DNA of 11,812 nt, from NCBI GenBank assembly GCA_964527995.1, contig CAZGRP010000093.1, forward strand, positions 1 to 11,812. The letters run 5' to 3'. The DNA comes from CAZGRP01 sp964527995 (GTDB lineage Bacteria > Zhuqueibacterota > Zhuqueibacteria > Oceanimicrobiales > CAZGRP01). Below are positions 6,484-11,812 of the stretch, piece after piece (position 1 is the first letter of the stretch; each line of letters begins with the position of its first letter). The notes beneath the pieces are model-generated. The model was not told the DNA's origin. It was given only the letters and a program-made list of their open reading frames with translations, and ran no database searches. The position numbers were made by a program, and so were the translations under genes.

Positions 6484-7521
6484 TTAGTCGATATCGAGAT
6501 CCTTCGCGAGCTGTTTCAATCGCTTGCGTATCTGAGAGAACGATTCCCAGGGTCCGTCAATTTCTTTGGAGTCATCGCGGCTTTCGGCGAGCTGCAGCCC
6601 GCGCACAGTCGCCCGCCGAGCAGCGTCGAGTTGATTCATCTGCCGGTAGGCATCCGCTTGGACCCAGTAGGCCTCCGCAAGGAAGCCCTCGGTGCGAAAA
6701 AGGGAACGATTGATGTGGTTGATGAGGCGCTGCGCAGCCTCGGCAGCTTCCTTCCATTGGCCGAGGGCCTGCCGCAGGCGCGCATCCATGTAGAGCCAGG
6801 CGATGTTCGTGGGGTAGGTGGCCATCAGGCTGTTGTTCAATTCCAGGGCCTTCTTGTATTCCTTTTCGTGGTAGTAGATCTCCACCAGGGAGAAGGTGGC
6901 GATGACGCGAGAGTACTGCCCCCTGTCGATGGCCAGCTGAATCTCTCTGATTCCCTTCTGGCGTTCATCGCCCACGAAGGGCACGGCCCGAAGAACCCCG
7001 GCGAGTGCACTTCTCCAGTAATGGTAGAGACCGAAGCCGTAGTAGGCATCGTAAAGGTTCGGGTCGTATTGCAGGGCGCGATCGAGAGACTGTAATCCCT
7101 TCCAGCCATCTGCGAAGGCACCGACCCAGTTGTAATGCAGAGCTTTGTAGTCGCCACGGAACCCGTACGCTCCGCCGAGGAAGAAGTAATCCCAGGCCCC
7201 GCCGCGTTTGCTCCGCTTCTTGCCGATCTTGATTGCTTTGTCCACCAGCGCGAGAAACTCCTTGTCGTAGCGGCGGGTGCGATAAAGATGCATAATGGCA
7301 AGTCGGACGCTGGCCGCAACAAAATAGCCAAGATGATTTTCCGGGTCCGCTGCGATCATCGCATCCGCAGTCCGCATGGCTTCGCTGTACTTCTCATGAA
7401 AAGCCTGGTCCATTGCGGCGCGGAGCAAGCTGTCGGTCTTGGCGTCGAGGCTGTCTGCCAGCAGCAGATGGTTGAAGGTCAGAGCTGCAAGGAATGTGAG
7501 CCAGGCCAGGACAATACGCAA
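6484..7521 (-). CDS. Secreted TPR protein, first gene of the TRAP operon
   Basis: The product is 345 aa with an N-terminal hydrophobic signal (MRIVLAWLTFLAALTFNHLLLA), probably cleaved after residue 22 or so; there is no lipobox Cys. The mature part is tetratricopeptide helical repeats: AFHEKYSEAMRTADAMIAADPENHLGY (about 40-66), a central conserved block with YFFLGGAYGFRGDY and DPNLYDAYYGFGLYHYW (about 111-168), then KEYKKALELNNSLMATYP, GQWKEAAEAAQRLI and MNQLDAARRATVRGL near the C-terminus. The start is TTG 7521, supported by AAGGAGG six bases upstream; an ATG further up (CTATGTAA) is closed at once by TAA. It heads an operon with tatT 27 bases downstream, so a scaffold or ligand-handling role with the TRAP transporter is likely but inferred. 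Its exact family is not known to me. Confidence 0.85.
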   Translation of the reverse strand: MRIVLAWLTFLAALTFNHLLLADSLDAKTDSLLRAAMDQAFHEKYSEAMRTADAMIAADPENHLGYFVAASVRLAIMHLYRTRRYDKEFLALVDKAIKIGKKRSKRGGAWDYFFLGGAYGFRGDYKALHYNWVGAFADGWKGLQSLDRALQYDPNLYDAYYGFGLYHYWRSALAGVLRAVPFVGDERQKGIREIQLAIDRGQYSRVIATFSLVEIYYHEKEYKKALELNNSLMATYPTNIAWLYMDARLRQALGQWKEAAEAAQRLINHINRSLFRTEGFLAEAYWVQADAYRQMNQLDAARRATVRGLQLAESRDDSKEIDGPWESFSQIRKRLKQLAKDLDID

Positions 7522-7543
7522 GGGCTACCTCCTTATCCCTGAG

Positions 7544-7571
7544 AAGTTACATAGAATTTCGACAATGTCAA
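7544..7571 (-). promoter_or_regulatory. Promoter of the TRAP operon
   Basis: Read on the minus strand: TTGACA (7571-7566), 16 bases, then TAACTT (7549-7544), about 23 bases before the TTG start at 7521. The AAGGAGG ribosome binding site at 7534-7528 leaves room for only a very short leader. The -10 box is the same TAACTT seen before smpB. Confidence 0.55.
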
Positions 7572-7684
7572 GTGGAAAGGGGGGCGGAATCCGCTGCGGC
7601 CAGCGGCTGGCTGAGTGGCCGCCTCCTGCGGCTTCGCCGGCCCCGCCGGGCGATGAAAGATGGTGAAAAAATCAGAAATTTAAC

Positions 7685-7714
7685 TTGACTTTCTGAGGCT
7701 CTGTGAGCAATATT
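7685..7714 (+). promoter_or_regulatory. Promoter of the FmdB-type gene
   Basis: TTGACT (7685-7690), 18 bases, then AATATT (7709-7714); an alternative -10 TATTTA lies two bases further on. It sits at the sharp change from GC-rich to AT-rich sequence, about 130 bases before ATG 7847. Confidence 0.5.
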
Positions 7715-7846
7715 TATCGTTTTTAATAGCAATACGCAGACGCAATTGCATGCAGAGTAAAAGCGGTGCCCTCCCTCTGTAACGTCAGACGCAACGGACA
7801 CCCCCAGAGTCAACGAAGAGTCACCAAAAGGAGAGGGGAGAACGTC

Positions 7847-8230
7847 ATGCCGATCTACGAGTACATGTGCGAAGAGTGCGGTCGCAAGCTGAGCTTTCTC
7901 GTGTTCCGAATCGAGGAACCAGCGGACGCGACTTGCAGGCATTGCGGAAGCAGCAACCTCAGGCGTCTCATGTCGCGGTTTGCGATGGTGCGTTCCGAGG
8001 AAGACCGCCTGGAAAGTCTTGCAGACCCCTCCAAATGGGGAGACCTGGACGAGAACGATCCTCGCAGCGTCGCTCGCTTCATGAAAAAAATGGGACAGGA
8101 GATGGGGGAGGACCTAGGCGAGGATTTCGATCAGATCGTCGAGGAGGCGGAAGAAGAGGCGGCCCGGGGGACGTTCGACCGGGACGAGGAGGAAGGGGCT
8201 GGCGGTAGCTCTTCGGCTGAAGAGCTTTGA
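7847..8230 (+). CDS. FmdB-family zinc-ribbon protein with acidic tail
   Basis: The product is 127 aa. It opens with MPIYEYMCEECG, the standard FmdB start, and carries two CxxC pairs (Cys8/Cys11 and Cys30/Cys33) that form one zinc ribbon. After about residue 40 the sequence leaves the conserved domain. It continues as a charged helix-prone region (RFMKKMGQEMGEDLGEDF) and ends in a very acidic, Gly/Ser-rich tail (DRDEEEGAGGSSSAEEL). FmdB-type proteins are small putative regulators or metal-binding proteins of unsettled function. The start at 7847 is chosen over the longer frame from 7766 because GGAGAGGGGAG lies just upstream and the domain begins exactly here. It stands alone, with its own promoter at 7685-7714. 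Confidence 0.9.
   Translation: MPIYEYMCEECGRKLSFLVFRIEEPADATCRHCGSSNLRRLMSRFAMVRSEEDRLESLADPSKWGDLDENDPRSVARFMKKMGQEMGEDLGEDFDQIVEEAEEEAARGTFDRDEEEGAGGSSSAEEL
8207..8228 (+). terminator. Hairpin over the FmdB stop codon, possible weak terminator
   Basis: AGCTCTTC (8207-8214) and GAAGAGCT (8219-8226) form a perfect eight-pair stem with a four-base loop over the last codons of the gene. Only three T follow, so termination would be weak. It may be mRNA-stabilising or coincidental. Confidence 0.3.
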
Positions 8231-8635
8231 GCTGCACCGGGGTTGCTGGCCCGGTCGCCGGCCGAGATCTGTCTGAAAAAGTGACCTGAGAACTCCATTC
8301 GGAATCCCCGCCCATTAGTGCGAGCCAACGCAGTGGCGTCCGGTTGTCCTGTCGGTGTTAGATGATGTCATGCCCGTGCGGGCGACTCCGGCTCACAGCG
8401 AGGCATTGCCCCGGCGCCCGGGTGTGGAGGCGTTGGCGAGTTGGGCTTCTTGCTGCCTCCAGCCACATACGGGCAGGAACCTCTGCGCATGATGGCCGGC
8501 TGCGGTCTGCTGGGTCGCTTGCTGGGCTCGCCTCACCGGGCAGATAACCGGATCCTACAGGCTCCTGCTGGGGGCAAGCGCTGCTGGCCGGTGATTTTCA
8601 ATCCCACTGTTGCCCCACCTGCAGCTCTCCTGATA
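8231..8635. other. About 400 bases without a recognisable gene
   Basis: Both strands were read. The longest open frames (8362-8547 plus, 8533-8763 minus) give Arg/Pro/Ser/Gly-rich translations with no domain pattern, and one overlaps the tRNA. I see no tmRNA, RNase P or SRP RNA consensus, although smpB is nearby, and no riboswitch core. The stretch is GC-rich and uninterrupted by promoters of the TTGACT type found elsewhere. It may be a decayed gene or an unrecognised RNA. Confidence 0.5.
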
Positions 8636-8673
8636 CAAAAAGAAACGCCGCAGTCGCTGGCGCGATTGCGGCG
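8636..8673 (-). terminator. Strong rho-independent terminator of tRNA-Leu
   Basis: On the minus strand a 12-pair stem, CGCCGCAATCGC with GCGACTGCGGCG (one wobble pair), closes a GCCA loop and is followed by TTTCTTTTTG. It begins five bases after the tRNA discriminator base, so the tRNA is the last gene of its transcript. Confidence 0.9.
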
Positions 8674-8677
8674 TCGG

Positions 8678-8761
8678 TGCCGAGGGGGGGATTCGAACCC
8701 CCACGCCCATGCGGACACTACGCCCTGAACGTAGCGCGTCTCCCAGTTCCGCCACCTCGGC
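8678..8761 (-). tRNA. tRNA-Leu, anticodon CAG
   Basis: The gene is 84 nt, a class II tRNA. The acceptor stem is GCCGAGG/CCTCGGC with A73. The anticodon arm is CTACG-TTCAGGG-CGTAG, which gives CAG reading CUG codons. The long variable arm pairs GTCC with GGGC around GCAT, and the T arm is GGGGG-TTCGAAT-CCCCC. CCA is not encoded (A73 is followed by CCG), so CCA-adding enzyme is needed. It has its own promoter (8785-8813) and terminator (8636-8673) and is divergent from smpB. Confidence 0.96.
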
Positions 8762-8784
8762 AAACGTCCTTCAGCACGACCGTC

Positions 8785-8813
8785 AATTTAACAACGACAC
8801 GGTGAAAAGTCAA
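8785..8813 (-). promoter_or_regulatory. Promoter of tRNA-Leu
   Basis: On the minus strand: TTGACT (8813-8808), exactly 17 bases, TAAATT (8790-8785). The -10 box ends 24 bases before the tRNA 5' end at 8761, leaving a leader of about 15-20 nt. Confidence 0.65.
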
Positions 8814-8833
8814 GGCTTTTGTAAGGCCCTCTC

Positions 8834-8862
8834 TTGACTTTTGAACGGTAATGGCGTAACTT
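8834..8862 (+). promoter_or_regulatory. Promoter of smpB
   Basis: TTGACT (8834-8839), 17 bases, TAACTT (8857-8862), ending 23 bases before ATG 8886. The -35 region CTTGACTTTT is the mirror image of the tRNA promoter's, giving a perfect inverted repeat (8805-8814 / 8833-8842). Confidence 0.6.
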
Positions 8863-8885
8863 TTGGAGCCATTTAAGAGGCTGCA

Positions 8886-9344
8886 ATGGACAAGGAGCGG
8901 GTTGTTACACTCAATCGCAAGGCCCGGCACGACTACGAGGTCCTGGAGACCTACGAAGCCGGGTTGGTGCTTACTGGTACGGAGGTGAAATCACTGCGGG
9001 CCGGCCGCGCCAACCTGAAGGACAGTTTTGCCCGCATCGAGAAAGGCGAGGCGTGGTTGTACAACATGCACATCAGTCCGTACAGTCACGGCAACATCTA
9101 TAATCACGATCCCACGCGGCCCCGCAAGTTGCTTTTGCATAAGAGCGAAATACGCCGCCTGACTGGCAAGGTCGAGGAGCGAGGTTTAACGCTTGTCCCT
9201 TTGAAGATTTATTTCAAGGACGGCTACGCCAAGGTGGAACTGGCGCTGGCCCGTGGCAAGAGGCTCTACGACAAGCGGCGCGACATCGCCAAACGCGACG
9301 CCGAGAGGGAGCTGCGTCGTGTTCTGCGGCGAAAATCGCGATAG
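8886..9344 (+). CDS. smpB: SsrA-binding protein SmpB
   Basis: The product is 152 aa, the usual length. SmpB binds tmRNA and brings it to stalled ribosomes for trans-translation in the cytoplasm. Family motifs are clear: LNRKARHDYEVLETYEAGLV (8-27), TGTEVKSLRAGRANLKDSF (31-49), EAWLYNMHISPYSHGN (55-70), the HDPTRPRKLLLH segment (74-85), TLVPLKIYFKDGYAKVELAL (101-120) and ARGKRLYDKRRDIAKRDAER (121-140). The basic C-terminal tail RRVLRRKSR is the part expected to be unstructured and to enter the ribosomal mRNA channel. The start ATG 8886 follows AGAGG closely. The tmRNA gene itself is not in the window. Confidence 0.97.
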   Translation: MDKERVVTLNRKARHDYEVLETYEAGLVLTGTEVKSLRAGRANLKDSFARIEKGEAWLYNMHISPYSHGNIYNHDPTRPRKLLLHKSEIRRLTGKVEERGLTLVPLKIYFKDGYAKVELALARGKRLYDKRRDIAKRDAERELRRVLRRKSR

Positions 9345-9514
9345 TTAGATGTTGAGGACTCACAGAAGGAGAGTCGCAGTCACGCAGGCGGCTGGCGCGC
9401 GGAAACCTGTAGAGGTGGAGCCGGCGGCCAGTCTTCCGGACTGGCATGAGTGCAAATGTCCCCGTCGGTGACAGATCGCCGACCCTCAACGTTTGTGTTC
9501 GAGCGAGACATTCC
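9345..9514 (+). other. Leader of tyrS with a hairpin
   Basis: This 170-base gap between smpB and tyrS has no terminator and no T-box element (no specifier stem or TGGNACC box seen). It holds GCCAGTC (9427-9433) / GACTGGC (9439-9445), a perfect seven-pair hairpin with loop TTCCG that abuts the ATG at 9446. No clear promoter is seen, so tyrS may be read from the smpB promoter. Confidence 0.45.
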
Positions 9515-10750
9515 GTGAGTAAACGAAACGTTTACGACATTCTCAAGGAACGTGGTTTTGTCCAGCAGGTGACCCATGAAGCGGCTCTTCGTGAGCTGCT
9601 GGGGAGAGAGCGGGTGACTTGCTACATTGGCTTCGATCCGACTGCCGACAGCCTGCACGTGGGCAGCTTGCTGCCGATTATGGCTCTCGTCCACATGCAG
9701 AATGCCGGGCACAAGCCGATCGCCATCCTTGGTGGCGGCACGGCGATGATCGGTGATCCCAGTGGCAAGACGGAGATGCGCCGGATGTTGACGAGGCAGC
9801 AGATCGAAGCGAACGCCGCCAGGATTCGGGCACAGATCGGACGCTTCTTGGACTTTGAGGGTGGCCGAGCGATGGCGCTCAACAATGCCGACTGGTTGCT
9901 GGAGCTGAAGTATATTGACTTCTTGCGTGAGATCGGCCGTCATTTCAGTGTCAACCGCATGCTCGCCGCCGAAGCCTATCGCATTCGTCTTGAAGCCGGG
10001 CTGTCGTTTATTGAATTCAATTATCAGGTTCTGCAGGCGTACGATTTCCTTGTCCTGCACCAGCGACACAACTGCAAGCTTCAGATGGGGGGAGACGATC
10101 AGTGGGGCAACATCGTTGCCGGCATCGATCTGATTCGCCGGGTGGAGGGGGCAGAGGCCTTTGGTCTGACGTTCCCCTTGGTCACGACAGCTACAGGCGA
10201 GAAGATGGGCAAGACCGCGGCGGGCGCTGTATGGTTAGACGCCAGGAAGACGAGCCCATACGAATTTTATCAGTACTGGATCAACGTCGATGATCGCGAC
10301 GTGGAGCGGTTCCTGGCATACTTCACGCTGCTACCGATGGCGGAAGTTCGCAGGCTGGGCAGCCTCAAGGACGCGGAGATCCGGAAGGCGAAGGAGGTGC
10401 TGGCCTTCGAGGTGACGCGTCTGACCCATGGCCAGAGCGAGGCCGAGAGAGCGCAGGCGGCATCGCGGGCCGCCTTCGGTGGCGAAGGTCATGACCTGCA
10501 AGCTGTGCCGAGCACTCGCATCGAACGGCAGCGTCTCCAGAAGGGGATCTGGGTGGTCGAGTTGTTTGCCGAGGTGGGTTTGGTTTCCTCGCGCGCTGAG
10601 GCTCGACGGCTGATTCAGCAAGGTGGGGCCTACGTGGGGCAACAGCGCGTCTCCAGCATCGAGGAACGCATTGGGTTACAGCATGCCAGCGATGGCGAGA
10701 TCTTGCTTCGTGCTGGAAAGAAGCGGTATCATCGCGTGATTGTGAAGTGA
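9515..10750 (+). CDS. tyrS: Tyrosyl-tRNA synthetase
   Basis: The product is 411 aa from GTG 9515. This class I enzyme charges tRNA-Tyr with tyrosine using ATP. The HIGH-type signature is HVGS (48-51) after IGFDPTADSL; ILGGGTAMIGDPSGK lies at 71-85, the tyrosine-site region FIEFNYQVLQAYDF at 165-178, MGGDDQWGN at 191-199, and the KMSKS loop is KMGKT (230-234). An S4 RNA-binding domain occupies about 345-411 (ELFAEVGLVSSRAEARRLIQ...GGAYVGQQRV), as in standard bacterial TyrS. An upstream in-frame ATG at 9446 would add 23 residues (SANVPVGDRSP...), but these do not resemble the family and a hairpin abuts that ATG; VSKRNVYDILKERGF fits a normal N-terminus. No terminator is visible between its stop and the rRNA promoters 33 bases on. 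Confidence 0.96.
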   Translation: MSKRNVYDILKERGFVQQVTHEAALRELLGRERVTCYIGFDPTADSLHVGSLLPIMALVHMQNAGHKPIAILGGGTAMIGDPSGKTEMRRMLTRQQIEANAARIRAQIGRFLDFEGGRAMALNNADWLLELKYIDFLREIGRHFSVNRMLAAEAYRIRLEAGLSFIEFNYQVLQAYDFLVLHQRHNCKLQMGGDDQWGNIVAGIDLIRRVEGAEAFGLTFPLVTTATGEKMGKTAAGAVWLDARKTSPYEFYQYWINVDDRDVERFLAYFTLLPMAEVRRLGSLKDAEIRKAKEVLAFEVTRLTHGQSEAERAQAASRAAFGGEGHDLQAVPSTRIERQRLQKGIWVVELFAEVGLVSSRAEARRLIQQGGAYVGQQRVSSIEERIGLQHASDGEILLRAGKKRYHRVIVK

Positions 10751-10783
10751 AGGCTCCGGCCGCGTGTTTTGCGAAATTTCCAC

Positions 10784-10811
10784 TTGACTTTTTGGGCGAA
10801 AGGGCTATATT
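10784..10811 (+). promoter_or_regulatory. rRNA operon promoter P1
   Basis: TTGACT (10784-10789), 16 bases, TATATT (10806-10811). This is the best sigma-70-like promoter in the window, about 190 bases before the 16S 5' end and only 33 bases after the tyrS stop. Confidence 0.75.
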
Positions 10812-10833
10812 AGTGTACGGTATCTGACAGCAG

Positions 10834-10858
10834 AAGGGCTTTTCAAGACAAAGCCCTT
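10834..10858 (+). other. rRNA leader hairpin overlapping the P2 -35 box
   Basis: AAGGGCTTT (10834-10842) and AAAGCCCTT (10850-10858) form a perfect nine-pair stem with loop TCAAGAC. Its right arm runs into the TTGACT of P2. There is no T run after it, so it is a leader structure rather than a terminator. Confidence 0.55.
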
Positions 10859-10885
10859 GACTTTGAGTTCTTTTCGCACTATCTT
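10857..10885 (+). promoter_or_regulatory. rRNA operon promoter P2
   Basis: TTGACT (10857-10862), 17 bases, TATCTT (10880-10885). It is tandem to P1, 73 bases downstream; double promoters are usual for rRNA operons. Confidence 0.55.
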
Positions 10886-10888
10886 TAC

Positions 10889-10923
10889 AATTGTCCAGTC
10901 TAACCAGGTTGGGCAATTTTTTT
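10889..10923 (+). terminator. Terminator-like hairpin in the rRNA leader
   Basis: AATTGTCC (10889-10896) pairs with GGGCAATT (10911-10918). Four more weak pairs can extend the stem to 12 pairs with loop TAACCA. Seven T (10917-10923) follow directly. It could be the boxB-type hairpin of the leader, an attenuator, or a block to readthrough from tyrS. Confidence 0.55.
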
Positions 10924-10928
10924 CGGAA

Positions 10929-10939
10929 GTTCTTTGACA
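10929..10939 (+). promoter_or_regulatory. boxA-like antitermination element
   Basis: GTTCTTTGACA matches the known rRNA leader boxA, bound by NusB-S10, which lets polymerase ignore termination signals in the untranslated rRNA operon. It lies about 60 bases before the 16S 5' end, a normal place. Confidence 0.65.
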
Positions 10940-10998
10940 AAAGAGCGTGCATGGCCCAGTCAGTTGCGAGTTTCACACTCTTGCGTTGACAAAAAAGT

Positions 10999-11812
<814 letters not shown>

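Larger units (their letters stand above)
7522..7846. other. Divergent intergenic region between the TRAP operon and the FmdB gene
   Basis: These 325 bases separate two divergent transcription units. They hold a minus-strand promoter (7544-7571), a GC-rich block with the inverted repeat GCGGCCA (7596-7602) / TGGCCGC (7616-7622) followed by small GC hairpins to about 7650, then an abrupt AT-rich stretch containing a plus-strand promoter (7685-7714). The FmdB leader is about 125 nt long and has no recognisable riboswitch. No protein is encoded. Confidence 0.55.

Noticed and set aside
5734..7095. Plus-strand open frame of 453 codons
   Set aside because: It is antisense to tatT and the TPR gene, which have signal peptides, TPR patterns and ribosome binding sites; the plus frame has none of these.
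8231..8635. Possible tmRNA gene near smpB, or a cobalamin-type riboswitch
   Set aside because: No tRNA-like ends or tag frame for tmRNA; short matches to riboswitch boxes (such as GCCACTG on the minus strand) are not in the right order or context.
10986..10991. TTGACA right before 16S as a third promoter
   Set aside because: No -10 box can fit before the 16S 5' end; the other TTGACA (10934-10939) is part of the boxA-like element and has no -10 at 16-18 bases.

Overview
The window looks like bacterial chromosome from an uncultured lineage, probably in or near the Fibrobacteres-Chlorobi-Bacteroidetes superphylum (candidate phyla such as KSB1, Zixibacteria or Calditrichota are the kind I have in mind). 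The reasons are a secreted protein with the PNPFNP/FlgD-like C-terminal sorting domain common in those groups, a lipoprotein with the 'WPMYLHDPQHTGRSPYVGP' PQQ-like propeller opening, and a bacterial 16S gene with no signature I can tie to a well-known phylum. The phylum is inference only; the 814 bases of 16S at the right end would settle it by database comparison.

Layout, left to right. (1) 1-100: the C-terminal tail of an unidentified plus-strand gene. A gene-free stretch follows, holding a clear rho-independent terminator (341-377). (2) 474-2470, plus strand: a PQQ-like beta-propeller lipoprotein, then a short secreted Ig/FlgD-domain protein broken by a one-base frameshift. (3) 2557-7521, minus strand: a five-gene operon read from right to left. 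It encodes a secreted TPR protein, a TatT-type TPR lipoprotein, the TRAP solute-binding protein DctP, the small membrane subunit DctQ and the large membrane subunit DctM. This is a TatT-associated TRAP transporter; its binding protein has Trp in place of the usual carboxylate-binding Arg, which suggests a hydrophobic or otherwise unusual ligand. (4) 7522-7846: a divergent intergenic region with promoters facing both ways. (5) 7847-8230, plus: an FmdB-type zinc-ribbon protein. (6) 8231-8635: about 400 bases with no recognisable gene. (7) tRNA-Leu(CAG) on the minus strand with a very strong terminator, back to back with smpB on the plus strand; their divergent promoters form a perfect 10-base inverted repeat. 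(8) tyrS, tyrosyl-tRNA synthetase, plus. (9) 10751-10998: rRNA operon control region with tandem promoters, leader hairpins and a boxA-like element, then the first ~814 nt of 16S rRNA, cut by the window edge.

Functionally the right half is translation housekeeping (tRNA-Leu, SmpB for trans-translation, TyrRS, 16S rRNA). The left half is cell envelope and periplasm (beta-propeller lipoprotein, sorted secreted protein, TRAP importer with two TPR partners). Six plausible promoters share a TTGAC(T/A) -35 box, so the housekeeping sigma factor here appears to prefer CTTGACTTT. The least ordinary part is the TRAP operon. TatT-type TRAP systems are known from Treponema pallidum and relatives, so the type is not new. 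The second secreted TPR protein encoded first in the operon and the Trp-for-Arg binding pocket are the points most worth following up.
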